Source: Actinomycetota bacterium
GTDB lineage: Bacteria > Actinomycetota > Acidimicrobiia > Acidimicrobiales > Ilumatobacteraceae
DNA: 64,000 nt
Direction of reading: 5' to 3'
NCBI GenBank assembly: GCA_963169665.1
Contig: CAUJET010000153.1
Coordinates: 1 to 64,000, forward strand
Shown: piece after piece, positions 1 to 8,533 of the stretch
Layout of the letters: each line of letters starts with the position of its first letter
Position numbering within the stretch: the first letter of the stretch is position 1
Notes under the pieces: model-generated
Database searches by the model: none
The model's input: the letters and a program-made list of their open reading frames with translations, nothing else
Told to the model about the DNA's origin: nothing
Program-made: the position numbers and the translations under genes

Positions 1-752
1 GCGTCGAACCACTCGGCCTGGGTCTCGAGGGTGCGGACGTCGGTCGCAGTCTCCGCCACGCGGCTCAACACCTGACCGCGGACGATGTCGACCCCGTCGG
101 CGTCGCGGCGCTGCACCGTGAGGGTCTTCACGAACACCGAGTCGGGTGAGGTCGACAGCACCACGTTGCGCGACGCGAAGCGCTCGATCGTGGTGGGCTC
201 GCGCTCGAACACCATGCCGGGGAACGACCCGAGGTGGTGATGGCGCAGCTCCCAGTCGCCCACGGACCACGGTGCAGGGTGCAGACCGAAGTCGAACGGG
301 CCCTCGCGGTAGGTGCCTGCGACGAGCGGGAGTGGACCGTGGATCGCGTCGCCGAGGCCGGCATCGACGTACCAGGTGCCGTCGGGACAGCTGTCGTCGG
401 GCAGGCCGTGCACGAGCAGCACGAGGTGGTTCTCGATCGACTCGGGCGTCGGACCATCGGGGCCGTAGACACCGCCGGCGTGGAGCGTGACGTCGTAGCC
501 GAGGGCACGCAGCAGCACGCTGAACGCGCCGTTCACGTGGAAGCAGTAGCCGCCGCGGCCGCGGTGGGCGACCCGGTCGACGGAGGCGGCGAGGTCGACG
601 GTCCAGCGCTCGCCGAGGTGGATCCACGTGGTCTCGTAGGGGATCCGTTCGAGCTGGGCGCGGTGGAGTCGGACGAGCGCGTCGACCGACGGCGGTTCGG
701 CGTCGATGCCGAGCCGCCGGAGGTAGGCCTGCAGATCGTCGTCGAGTGGCAT
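1..752 (-). CDS. Arylamine N-acetyltransferase (3' end outside window)
   Basis: The enzyme transfers an acetyl group from acetyl-CoA to arylamines or related amines in the cytoplasm. The start is the ATG at 752 and the frame is open to the left edge, so about 250 residues are seen and the C-terminus (family length about 270-280) is missing. The family motif RGGYCF places the catalytic Cys at about residue 70, the SIENHL segment supplies His at about 109, and YVDAGLGD supplies Asp at about 130, giving a complete Cys-His-Asp triad. It lies 41 bp downstream of the DUF2817 gene on the same strand, so the two may be co-transcribed. The family assignment is firm; the substrate is unknown. Confidence 0.9.
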   Translation of the reverse strand, partial: MPLDDDLQAYLRRLGIDAEPPSVDALVRLHRAQLERIPYETTWIHLGERWTVDLAASVDRVAHRGRGGYCFHVNGAFSVLLRALGYDVTLHAGGVYGPDGPTPESIENHLVLLVHGLPDDSCPDGTWYVDAGLGDAIHGPLPLVAGTYREGPFDFGLHPAPWSVGDWELRHHHLGSFPGMVFEREPTTIERFASRNVVLSTSPDSVFVKTLTVQRRDADGVDIVRGQVLSRVAETATDVRTLETQAEWFD

Positions 753-793
753 CGGATCAGTCTTGCCGAGGCCCGATCGGGTCGCCGAGGGAT

Positions 794-1861
794 TCAGCCG
801 AGTCGTTCGCCGGCCGCGGTGACGACCGAGTGATAGCGGGGCCAGCAGGCCTGCAACCAGGCCGGGTCGTCGTCGAGGAACGCCGCACGCACCTGGTCGC
901 GGACGGTGACTGCGGCAGGGGCGGACGGGTCGCCGTGGGCGTGCAGGACCGCGTCGGCGCGCAGCGACTGGAGCACGGTGATGCCGTCGACGGTGCCGTA
1001 CTCGATGCAGATGCCGGTGATCTCGGTGTTCGGCGCGAAGCCGTCGGCCGCGGCGAGCCAGTCGCCGGCCACCACCGCCGACACGCTCTCACCGTCGTCG
1101 AGCGCGGTGACGTCGTTCCACCACGCGACCTGCCGCTCGTACGCGCCGTCGCCGGGTCGGTTGCTGCTGAGCAGCGAGCCGTGGCCCCACGGACCGAGGC
1201 CGGTGTGGAGATCGACGATCGCGGCGCGGCGCACGCCGGCGAGGCGCCGGGCGGTGAAGTCGCGCAGCCAGCGGTGCGACCACGTGGGTCCGGTGCCGCC
1301 GTAGAACACCCCGGTGGGGTGCTGGAACTGGCCGCCCTGGATGATCTGCTGCAGCTTCTCCATGCCGACCTCCTGCAGCTTGCCCATCAGGCCGAGCAGG
1401 GTGCGCTCCTGCTCCTCGGCGGTCCACGACGAGGGCACGAGCAGGTCGGCGAGCTCGGCGTAGTCGTCGTTGGTCGGCGCCGGCTGCGACCAGTCGACGA
1501 AGTTGCGGTTGAGGTCGACATTGTCCTCGTTCACGCGCCGCACCCACGAGAACCCGTATGGGTTGAGGGCGTGCACGAACACGAGCGTCGGGCCGCCGGT
1601 GCGATCGCGGTCGAGCGTCTCGAGGTGATGCCGCTGCAGCGCGGACCCGAGGTAGCCCTCCACCCCGTGGGTGCCCGACACGATCAGCACCACGTCCTCC
1701 GCATCGGCGGGACCGACTTCTGCCACGTCGACGAACAGCTCCTCGCCCTGGACGCCGAGCAGCGGATGCGGGAACGCCTCCAACCGTGCGCCGGCCGCGG
1801 CAGCCGCGTCGAGGAACGCGGCACGGGCATCGAGATAGGACGTGGAGAGGGGAGCGATCAC
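794..1861 (-). CDS. DUF2817 / M14-like zinc carboxypeptidase-family protein
   Basis: This 355-residue protein matches the DUF2817 branch of M14 metallopeptidases. SGTHGVEGY (about residues 62-70) carries the HxxE zinc motif (His65, Glu68), VNEDNVDLNRNF follows the expected Asn-Arg substrate-binding pattern, and VDLHTGLGPWG supplies the third zinc-ligand His. No signal peptide is visible, so it is probably cytoplasmic. The start is a GTG at 1861, and a TACGTT box 8 nt upstream suggests leaderless transcription. It is divergent from the beta-propeller gene. The hydrolase fold is well supported; the substrate (peptide or amide) is not known for this family. Confidence 0.85.
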   Translation of the reverse strand: MIAPLSTSYLDARAAFLDAAAAAGARLEAFPHPLLGVQGEELFVDVAEVGPADAEDVVLIVSGTHGVEGYLGSALQRHHLETLDRDRTGGPTLVFVHALNPYGFSWVRRVNEDNVDLNRNFVDWSQPAPTNDDYAELADLLVPSSWTAEEQERTLLGLMGKLQEVGMEKLQQIIQGGQFQHPTGVFYGGTGPTWSHRWLRDFTARRLAGVRRAAIVDLHTGLGPWGHGSLLSSNRPGDGAYERQVAWWNDVTALDDGESVSAVVAGDWLAAADGFAPNTEITGICIEYGTVDGITVLQSLRADAVLHAHGDPSAPAAVTVRDQVRAAFLDDDPAWLQACWPRYHSVVTAAGERLG

Positions 1862-1914
1862 AAGCCACGAACGTAGTCCCGACGGCGACGGCGCAACGCG
1901 GGCGATGTGTTCCC

Positions 1915-4797
1915 ATGGTGACAGACGAACGTGCGAGGGAGGTGTTGGGTGGACCGATGCAACTCGGTCGATCGCCTCGCACCGCGCCGTCTCGTCGGCG
2001 ACATCGCTCCTCTGCGTGGAAGCAGTGTGCAGTGGCAGCGGTCGTGGGGCTGTTCGCCACCGGCACCGTCGGATCGGTCGACATCGGAACGGTCGCGGCA
2101 GCGCCAGTGCAGATCCGCCCGCTCGCCGTCTTCAACGCTCCGGTGAACGGTGATCTGGCGCTGCTCAGCGACGACGGATCGACCGCCGTCGTGTTGCAGG
2201 AGGACGCCGGACAGTTCGAGATGATCGCGGTCGACGTCGCGTCGGGCACCACACGTTCACTGGGGACCGGCAACTTCTGGGGGATGAAGTCGTTGTCCAC
2301 CGATGGATCGCGGGTGCTCGTCCGGCTGGACTTCGCTCCGGGGCGTGCAACGATCCTCGACACCACCGACGGCACGGTGACCTGGCAATCGGCACCCGGT
2401 GTCGACGTCTACGACGCAGTGATGAGTGACGACGCGAGCACGGTCGCGTTGAGTGTGCTGCTCCCATCCGGCGCGATCCACGTCGTCGACGTCGACGTCG
2501 CGTCCGGCGTCGGCACGGACCTCACCCCGTCGACACCCGGCTATGCGATCGCGAGCCAGGTGAGCGACGACGGGTCGACGATCGCCCTGTACACCGACGA
2601 TCCATCGCTCGTCGGAACGGACCGGGTGCCGGTGCTCTGGCAACGGGCGACGGGGGCGTTCAGCCCCGGGATCGTCACGGTGGACGGCGCGCCTCCCACG
2701 GACTTCGCCATCTACGGGATCTCGCTGAGCGGCGATGGTCGCTACGTCGCGGTGAGCACTGGAGCCACGAACCTCGCCGGTGCGGTGGCCGGGAGGGTCC
2801 CTGCGTATCGCTACGACACCGTGACGGGCGAGGTCCTCGTGGTCAGCAGCGGTTGGAACGGCGTTCCGGTCGACGCGGGGGTGATGGACATCGCCGACGA
2901 CGGGTCGAGCGTGCTGCTCGTCGCGACCCCCAGCCAGGCGGAGGGCGAACCGAGCAGCTACTTCGGAAGCCAAGCGCCGCAGGTGTACCGATACGACATC
3001 GCGCTCGACCGACTCGAACTGGTGTCGGCATCGATCGCCGGCACGCCCGGCGACGGCTTCTCCAGCGGTGCCCGCATGGACGGTGACGGATCGACCGTGG
3101 CCTTCATGACCAGATCGCCGAACTTCGGCGCCGATCCCGCTCGTGCGGTGCCGATGATCGCGGAGCTCGAGGGCCCGCAGGCGGGCAGCGCCGCACCTTA
3201 CGTCGGCGGCGATCCGGACCGGCCGGCGATCGGCGGATGGTTCGATGGCCCGGTGACCGTGACCTGGTCGGCGCGTCTGCGGAACGGCACCAGCGTGGCC
3301 GCTCCCGCACCGACGGTGGTGAGCGCTGAGGGCCTGACCGTGGCAACGAGCGATCCGGTCTGCAACGGGGTCGACTGCGCCGCCGGTCGGCTCGCCGTCG
3401 CGATCGACACGACGCCGCCGTCGTGGCGCTCGGTCGGCTACCCGTCGGAGTTCGGCGGCATGGTCCGTGCCGAGATCAGCGACGCCGGCTCAGGTGTCGA
3501 CGTGTCGTCGATCCGTCTGACCGTCGACGGCAGCCCGTGCAACCCACTCGATCGACGGGGTGATTGCCGACTCGATCCGGTGCAACAGGACGGTGTCGTC
3601 CACGTCGTGAGCTCGAGCAGCAGGGTCGAGGTCATCGCCGCGAACGACCTGGTCGGCCATCCACTCGTGGTGTCCCCGCCGGCAGCGCCGAGCGCCCTCG
3701 CCGTCGCCCCGCTCACCGACGGTGTCACCGTCGACGTGTTCATGCCGACGTTCGATGCGTCGGTCACGAGCTACGAGGCGCGATGCACCTCGCTCGTCGG
3801 TCCGCCCGGCGGCTCGACGAACACGTCGTCGCAGGTGCTCGTCCCTGGCCTGCAACCCGGGGCGACGTACACCTGCGAGGCGCGCGCGGTGAACAGCGCA
3901 GGGCCGGGCCCCTGGTCGGCGCCGTCGGCGCCGATCGTGCTGCCGACACGACCGACCGAACCGACGATCCTGGCGGCGGTCGTGTCCGAGCCGCGCCGAG
4001 TACAGGTCACCTTCGATCCTCCACGGGCCCAGGGTGCATCACCGGTCACCGCGTACCGCTCGACGTGTGCGAGTTCCGACGGCGGCACAGCGCGCACGGT
4101 CAACACATCGGCGTCGCCGGCACTCGTGACGAACCTCACCGCGGGTGCCTCCTACACGTGCACCGTGACGGCCCGCAACGCCCAGGGGTTCGGAAGTGTG
4201 TCGGCGCCCTCGCCCTCGTTCGTCGTTCCGGCGGTTCCGGCAGCGCCGTCGATCACGAGCGCGGTGCCGTCACTGCGCCAGGCCAGCATCGAGTTCGTGT
4301 CGAACGGCGACGGTGGAGCGGCCATCGGCAGCTACCGCGTGAGCTGCGTCAGCAGTACCGGTGGCGTCACGCGTCAGGCCACCGGCACGACGAGTCCGCT
4401 CGTGGTCGGGGCGCTGACCGTGGGGGCCACGTATGCGTGCACGATGACTGCGACGAACAGCTCGGGGACGAGTCCGGCTTCTGCACCGTCCACCGCGTGG
4501 ACGGTTCCCGACGTGCCGGGCGCCCCGGCCGTCGTCTCCGTCAGCCGACTCGCACCCCGGCAGGTGTCGGTGGCCTTCGGTCCCCCGACGTCCGACGGTG
4601 GCGCGGCGATCGTCAGGTACCGGGCCTCGTGCACGAGCACCAACGGAGGAACGGCCCGTCACGTGAACGCGGCGGCGAGCCCGATCACGGTCGGTGGCCT
4701 GACGCTGAACAGCACCTACCGGTGCACCGTCACGGCGACGAACGGCATCGGTACCGGGCCGGCGTCGGCGCCGTCAGCACCGTTCGTCGCCGTCTGA
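1915..4797 (+). CDS. Secreted beta-propeller protein with four fibronectin type III repeats
   Basis: The protein has about 960 residues. A basic N-terminus followed by a hydrophobic stretch ending in AAAP (about residues 40-65) looks like a signal peptide. Residues 80-430 contain repeated D-G-S-x-V/A-hydrophobic strands (DDGSTIALYT, GDGRYVAVST, DDGSSVLLVA, GDGSTVAFMT), typical of WD40-like/TolB propellers. Residues 587-960 are four fibronectin III-like units beginning near 587, 678, 772 and 864, each with a conserved YTC or YRC strand. No C-terminal anchor is seen. The frame is open upstream to 1786, but that would run into the divergent gene. ATG 1957 is an alternative start. It is probably an extracellular binding or scaffold protein; the ligand is unknown. 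Confidence 0.75.
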   Translation: MVTDERAREVLGGPMQLGRSPRTAPSRRRHRSSAWKQCAVAAVVGLFATGTVGSVDIGTVAAAPVQIRPLAVFNAPVNGDLALLSDDGSTAVVLQEDAGQFEMIAVDVASGTTRSLGTGNFWGMKSLSTDGSRVLVRLDFAPGRATILDTTDGTVTWQSAPGVDVYDAVMSDDASTVALSVLLPSGAIHVVDVDVASGVGTDLTPSTPGYAIASQVSDDGSTIALYTDDPSLVGTDRVPVLWQRATGAFSPGIVTVDGAPPTDFAIYGISLSGDGRYVAVSTGATNLAGAVAGRVPAYRYDTVTGEVLVVSSGWNGVPVDAGVMDIADDGSSVLLVATPSQAEGEPSSYFGSQAPQVYRYDIALDRLELVSASIAGTPGDGFSSGARMDGDGSTVAFMTRSPNFGADPARAVPMIAELEGPQAGSAAPYVGGDPDRPAIGGWFDGPVTVTWSARLRNGTSVAAPAPTVVSAEGLTVATSDPVCNGVDCAAGRLAVAIDTTPPSWRSVGYPSEFGGMVRAEISDAGSGVDVSSIRLTVDGSPCNPLDRRGDCRLDPVQQDGVVHVVSSSSRVEVIAANDLVGHPLVVSPPAAPSALAVAPLTDGVTVDVFMPTFDASVTSYEARCTSLVGPPGGSTNTSSQVLVPGLQPGATYTCEARAVNSAGPGPWSAPSAPIVLPTRPTEPTILAAVVSEPRRVQVTFDPPRAQGASPVTAYRSTCASSDGGTARTVNTSASPALVTNLTAGASYTCTVTARNAQGFGSVSAPSPSFVVPAVPAAPSITSAVPSLRQASIEFVSNGDGGAAIGSYRVSCVSSTGGVTRQATGTTSPLVVGALTVGATYACTMTATNSSGTSPASAPSTAWTVPDVPGAPAVVSVSRLAPRQVSVAFGPPTSDGGAAIVRYRASCTSTNGGTARHVNAAASPITVGGLTLNSTYRCTVTATNGIGTGPASAPSAPFVAV

Positions 4798-5119
4798 TCA
4801 CCGCCATCGGTCAGGTGTGTGGGCGTCGTGGCGGGTCGACGTCCTCGACGTCATGTGGCTGGCTCGGCCGTGGCGCCGCTGTCGCGACTGCTCGGCGCAT
4901 CGCGTCGGCTGACCTCGGTCGGAATCGACCGTGTGCGTGCCGGGCGATGGGCATGCCCGGCCAGCTGAACGGGGTCAGTCGCTCGCGAGGATCGCAGAAG
5001 TCACGGTGACCGCCCTCGAGCGATCGCTGCGGCGCGATGCCGAGCGCTTCGTGTCGGACGCCAACTCGCACGCCTGACGGGACACGTCGGGCGCGGACGT
5101 GCCCGACCGCGTCGCCGGA
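4798..5119. other. Convergent intergenic region, no gene seen
   Basis: These 322 bases separate two convergent genes. Open frames here are short, have no ribosome-binding site and show no recognisable motif. The only structure I found is the hairpin at 4939-4961. Confidence 0.6.
4939..4961. terminator. Candidate bidirectional hairpin terminator
   Basis: GCCGGGC (4939-4945) and GCCCGGC (4955-4961) form a perfect 7-bp GC stem around a 9-nt loop. There is no T tract on either strand, which is common for actinobacterial terminators but weakens the call. It sits between two convergent genes, where a shared terminator is expected. Confidence 0.35.
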
Positions 5120-6322
5120 TCAGGGCACTCGTGTGTACGGCACCGCGAACCACGGATCGCGGTGCTTGCCGTCCACCTGCGTGAAGGTGAGCACATCACC
5201 CTCGACGGTCCACTCGAACACGTTGATGCCGTCCGTGCCCGGGATCGCCCCGCTCTCCCGCAGGGTCCAGATCACGACCTCACCCTCGACCCGGTAGATC
5301 CCTCTGACCGGCCCGCCGTCCCGGACGCCCGAGGGGAGAAGGCGCTGGAGGGTGTAGGAGCCGTCGTCCAGCGTCAACTCGATCGCGCCGCCCTCGGCGA
5401 AGTCGTGGACCACGTCGGGCTCCAGATAGTCGAGGTCCCCTGCCGTGAACTCTGCTCGATACGTGCCGTCGGGCAGGTCACCGCCGTCGGATGTGATCGC
5501 GGCTCGATTGGTCGGCACCTCGTACGAGCCCAGTGGGGCGATGATCTCATCAGCGCTCAGGTCGGGGAGCGAGGTGCACGTGATCGATCCGGTCAACTCC
5601 CGATCGGTCTCGGACGCAGGCCCGGACGACGTGCCGCTTCCGGCGATGTCGCGCAGGTCTCCGCGTCCGGAGTCGGCGACGATGAACCAGGTTCCACCGA
5701 AGGTGCCGGTCGAGTAGTCGCGATCCGGGCCGCTCACGACCTGCAAGGTCTCGACCAGGACGAACTGGCCGGTTCCGCAGCCGGACACGGTGCCGTCGAC
5801 GACGTAGGTTGCGACCTTGTCCTCGTGCCGCACGGCGCGATCCGCGAAGTCGTCGCTGTCGCCAGCGACGACCGACTGGTACGCGTTGCCGGCGATGTCG
5901 CCCGTGAAGGTCGCAGTCGCGGGCCTGGGAAGCGTCCAGGCACAGACGGGCACCTCGACATCCGTGGGGCAGTCGTTGAACTGGGCGGCGCTCGCCCAGC
6001 GCACCGTGAACGCGACGTCCCGTCCCGCGGTTGCCTGATCGTCGGCGCGGCGCATCACCCACACGCCGGCGATCACGAGCACGACAGCTGCTGCCGCCGC
6101 CAGAGCGGGCATCCATCCGCGGTGGCGACGACCGGTCTGTTCGTCGAAGGATTCGGTGTCGATGACGGTCATGAGGTGCTCCTCGTCGAGGTGGCGGCGG
6201 CGAACGCCGTCTGGAGTCGTGGTGGACGTGGTCGAGTCGCCGATGGCGCGCAGCAGATCGGCTTCGAGCCGATCGGCGAACTCCGTCCGTGGGGACAGGG
6301 CGAAGCGGCTGGGGTCAGCCAT
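5120..6322 (-). CDS. Membrane-anchored putative anti-sigma partner with large outer domain
   Basis: This 400-residue protein has a charged cytoplasmic N-terminus (about 1-70), one transmembrane helix at about 71-90 (AAAAAVVLVIAGVWVM), and a large C-terminal domain of about 310 residues outside the membrane with no family I recognise. Its start overlaps the end of the sigma factor gene by 8 bp, a layout typical of ECF sigma/anti-sigma pairs. I see no classical zinc anti-sigma HxxxCxxC motif, so the regulatory role rests on gene order and topology. The outer domain has several Cys residues and could be a sensor. Anti-sigma function is an inference. Confidence 0.6.
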   Translation of the reverse strand: MADPSRFALSPRTEFADRLEADLLRAIGDSTTSTTTPDGVRRRHLDEEHLMTVIDTESFDEQTGRRHRGWMPALAAAAAVVLVIAGVWVMRRADDQATAGRDVAFTVRWASAAQFNDCPTDVEVPVCAWTLPRPATATFTGDIAGNAYQSVVAGDSDDFADRAVRHEDKVATYVVDGTVSGCGTGQFVLVETLQVVSGPDRDYSTGTFGGTWFIVADSGRGDLRDIAGSGTSSGPASETDRELTGSITCTSLPDLSADEIIAPLGSYEVPTNRAAITSDGGDLPDGTYRAEFTAGDLDYLEPDVVHDFAEGGAIELTLDDGSYTLQRLLPSGVRDGGPVRGIYRVEGEVVIWTLRESGAIPGTDGINVFEWTVEGDVLTFTQVDGKHRDPWFAVPYTRVP

Positions 6323-6833
6323 GTGAACGACTCCGGTGGTTGGTGCGCAGCTCGGTGCGCGCTCGGGCGAGCAGTGAGTTGGTGGCGGTGATGGTTCGGC
6401 CGATGGTGTCGGCGACGACCGGCACGGGGAGATCGTCGACGTAGCGCAGCATCAGCACCAGACGGTGCAACGGCTCCAGTGCCGCGAGCCCGTCGAGCAC
6501 CTCCATCGGACCGGGAGGGTCGAGGTGTTCGTCGGTGCCGGCGACCAGCTTCAGCTTTCGGAGGTGCCGGCGCTCGCGGCGCGCGTGGTCGAGGAACCGC
6601 GAACGGGCGACGGTCATGAGCCAGCGGATGTCGGCGCAGTCCGGACGTCCGCGGCGGATCTCGTTCGCCAGTGCCATCCACGTGTCCTGGGTGAGGTCCT
6701 CCGCCAGCGAACGGTCGTTGCCGCACAAGCGGAACAGGTAGCCGTACACGGCCGGGAGGTGAACGCGGTAGAAGCGCGTGAACTCCGCAGGGCTGCGGAG
6801 ATCAGGGGCGTTCACGGCCGGATCGCTGTTCAC
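6315..6833 (-). CDS. ECF-type RNA polymerase sigma factor
   Basis: A 172-residue sigma-70 family factor with only regions 2 and 4. Region 2 spans about residues 16-90 and includes AEDLTQDTWMALANE and the DIRWLMTVARSRFLDHARR segment that binds the -10 element. Region 4 (about 110-165) includes LEPLHRLVLMLRYVDDLPVPVVADTIGRT, a helix-turn-helix for -35 recognition, with Val-Ala where Glu-Ile-Ala is more usual. The start is GTG 6833. It is translationally coupled to the membrane partner downstream and probably responds to an envelope signal passed through it. A perfect inverted repeat lies just before the start. Confidence 0.9.
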   Translation of the reverse strand: MNSDPAVNAPDLRSPAEFTRFYRVHLPAVYGYLFRLCGNDRSLAEDLTQDTWMALANEIRRGRPDCADIRWLMTVARSRFLDHARRERRHLRKLKLVAGTDEHLDPPGPMEVLDGLAALEPLHRLVLMLRYVDDLPVPVVADTIGRTITATNSLLARARTELRTNHRSRSHG

Positions 6834-7271
6834 GCCCGTTCAACGAACGGCGCATCGAGAAATCGTCGCGGAGATTTCGACGGGCCCGGACAGCCGGCAT
6901 CTCTGTCACGCCCTGTTCGTAGGATCGTCCGGAGTCGTTCCGTGTTCCCCCGGGACGTGATCAGGCCCTTCGGGTTCCTCGAATCACCGGTGAACCGCAC
7001 CCCGTCGCTGGCGTGTCGGGGGAAGGAGCGTGTGCATGTCCACGGTCGTCGACGATCCCGTCGTGGACCTGCGTCTGCAACGGCGGACTCGCCTGCGGAC
7101 ACCACAACCGATGGCGCTACCTCGCCAAGGTCAAGGTCCGGCGGCTCGCCGACGGGATCATCGCCACCTTCCGACCCGACGGCACACGCATCGCACCAAC
7201 CCTCTGGCACAACCGTGACCCCAACCGAACAGCAACCAGGCCCGGCAGAGCCCACACGAACACGCTCCGGG
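6834..7271. other. Intergenic region holding an HNH endonuclease relic
   Basis: The 438 bases between the sigma factor and NDH-2 genes contain the sigma upstream region (6834 to about 6920, including a GAAATC/GATTTC inverted repeat near 6870-6890), a stretch with no clear content, and from about 7076 the degraded end of a DUF222/HNH gene. The relic frame continues to a stop at 7306, running antisense over the NDH-2 3' end. Confidence 0.6.
6836..6850. promoter_or_regulatory. Perfect inverted repeat abutting the sigma gene start
   Basis: CCGTTC-AAC-GAACGG lies 3 bases upstream of the GTG start (6833) on the minus strand. If the transcript starts close to the start codon, as for many genes here, this is where a repressor would sit. 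The function is inferred from position and symmetry only. Confidence 0.35.
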
Positions 7272-7306
7272 TCAGGTCGGTCTGCGTCGGGGCGGATCGT
7301 CGGTGA
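7076..7306 (+). pseudogene. 3' remnant of a DUF222/HNH endonuclease gene
   Basis: The plus-strand frame from 7076 reads CNGGLACGHHNRWRYLAK, then VKVRRLADGIIATFRPDGTRI and a Trp-His-Asn. This is the characteristic end of actinobacterial DUF222-HNH proteins: N-G-L-C-H-H-N zinc/HNH residues, a basic patch and an RPDGT strand. The rest of the protein (normally about 400 residues, including the DUF222 domain and the first HNH half) is absent upstream, and no start or ribosome-binding site is positioned for this piece. It is best read as a relic of a multicopy gene family often spread by recombination. Which part past about 7240 is still homologous is unclear. Confidence 0.65.
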
Positions 7307-8531
7307 GGAGGCGCGCGGCGCGGTCGTAGGTGAGGTAGTTCCACGCCCAGTTCACGAGCACGTTCGCCCGGTTGCGGAAGCCCATGAGGTACACGAGATG
7401 CAGACCCAACCAGCTCACCCACCCGAGGAACCCGCTCAGCCGGCGGCCGCCCGGGAAGTCGACGACGGCCTGGTGCCGGCCGATGGTGGCCATCGAACCC
7501 TTGTCGACGTAACGGAACGGTTCGGTGGGGCGGCCGGCGAGCCGGTGACCGATCTGGCGCGCCACGTGCCGGCCACCCTGGATGGCCGGTTGCGCCACCT
7601 GCGGCAGCGGCGTGTCCCTGTCGGCAGCGACGTCGCCGATCGCGAAGATCTCGGGCCGCTCCGGCACCGACAGATCGGGGCCGACCACGATGCGACCACC
7701 GCGGCCGAGCTCGACACCGAGCGTCGCCGCCAGGGGGTGGGCCCGCACACCGGCGGCCCACACCAGGGTCTGCGCGGTGATGCGGTCGCCGTTGCCGAGC
7801 ACGACCTCCTCGGGCGACACCGAGGCCACACCGGTGCCGGTCACCACCTCCACGCCCACCTTCGCCAGGCTCGACCGGGCGTGCTCGCTGCTCGCTTCGC
7901 TGAACGACGCGAGCAGCCGCTCGCCGGCCTCCACCAGCACCACGCGGGCCCGGCGCACGCCGAGCTGCGGGAAGTCCTTGGCGAGCACCTTGGTGAACAG
8001 CTCCATCAGGCCGCCGGCCATCTCCACACCGGTCGGGCCGCCGCCGCACACCACCACGTCGAGCGCACCCCGGGCCACGAGCGACGGATCGGTCGACGCC
8101 GCCTCGAACCTGCCGATCACGTGCTGACGCAGGGCCACCGCATCGGCGGCCGACTTCAGGGGGAAGGCGTGTTCGTCGACGCCGGGTACACCGAACGACG
8201 TCGTGACCGCGCCGGCGGCCATCACGAGCGTGTCGTACCCCACCGGTTCGCCGGCGTCGGTGTGCACCAGCCGCGCCTCGGTGTCCACACCGGTCACGCG
8301 GGCCATGCGCACGGTCACGTTGCGCTGCGAACGGAAGATGCCGCGCACCGCGTAGGCGATGTCGTCGACGTCGAGGCCGGCGGTGGCCACCTGGTACAGC
8401 AGTGGCTGGAAGGTGTGGAAGTTGTGGGCGTCGATCAGCACGACGTCGACGGGTTCGTCGCGCAGCCCCTTCACCACGGCCAGGCCGCCGAACCCGGCGC
8501 CGATCACGACCACCCGGTGTCGGCGCTGCAC
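7272..8531 (-). CDS. ndh: Type II NADH:quinone oxidoreductase (NDH-2)
   Basis: This 419-residue flavoprotein oxidises NADH and reduces membrane quinone without pumping protons. The N-terminal FAD dinucleotide fold VVVIGAGFGG is at residues 7-16. A second fold for NADH (DVVVCGGGPTGVEMAGG) lies near residue 160, and the FAD-contact motif IFAIGDVA is near 290. The C-terminus has a hydrophobic or amphipathic segment (FLGWVSWLGLHLVYLMGF) suitable for membrane attachment. The start is the GTG at 8531, only 2 nt after the stop of the HAD gene, so translation is coupled; the frame is open further upstream but overlaps that gene. It belongs to the Ndh family; a ferredoxin/NAD reductase of the same fold is less likely. 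Confidence 0.88.
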   Translation of the reverse strand: MQRRHRVVVIGAGFGGLAVVKGLRDEPVDVVLIDAHNFHTFQPLLYQVATAGLDVDDIAYAVRGIFRSQRNVTVRMARVTGVDTEARLVHTDAGEPVGYDTLVMAAGAVTTSFGVPGVDEHAFPLKSAADAVALRQHVIGRFEAASTDPSLVARGALDVVVCGGGPTGVEMAGGLMELFTKVLAKDFPQLGVRRARVVLVEAGERLLASFSEASSEHARSSLAKVGVEVVTGTGVASVSPEEVVLGNGDRITAQTLVWAAGVRAHPLAATLGVELGRGGRIVVGPDLSVPERPEIFAIGDVAADRDTPLPQVAQPAIQGGRHVARQIGHRLAGRPTEPFRYVDKGSMATIGRHQAVVDFPGGRRLSGFLGWVSWLGLHLVYLMGFRNRANVLVNWAWNYLTYDRAARLLTDDPPRRRPT

Positions 8532-8533
8532 CG

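Noticed and set aside
1786-1914. A longer start for the beta-propeller gene at 1786
   Set aside because: It would overlap the divergent DUF2817 gene and its promoter; the added residues are not part of a signal peptide.
5099-6391. A long plus-strand open frame opposite the anti-sigma-like gene
   Set aside because: It is a shadow of the minus-strand gene in GC-rich DNA: no ribosome-binding site, no motifs, and the minus strand has the membrane helix and operon context.
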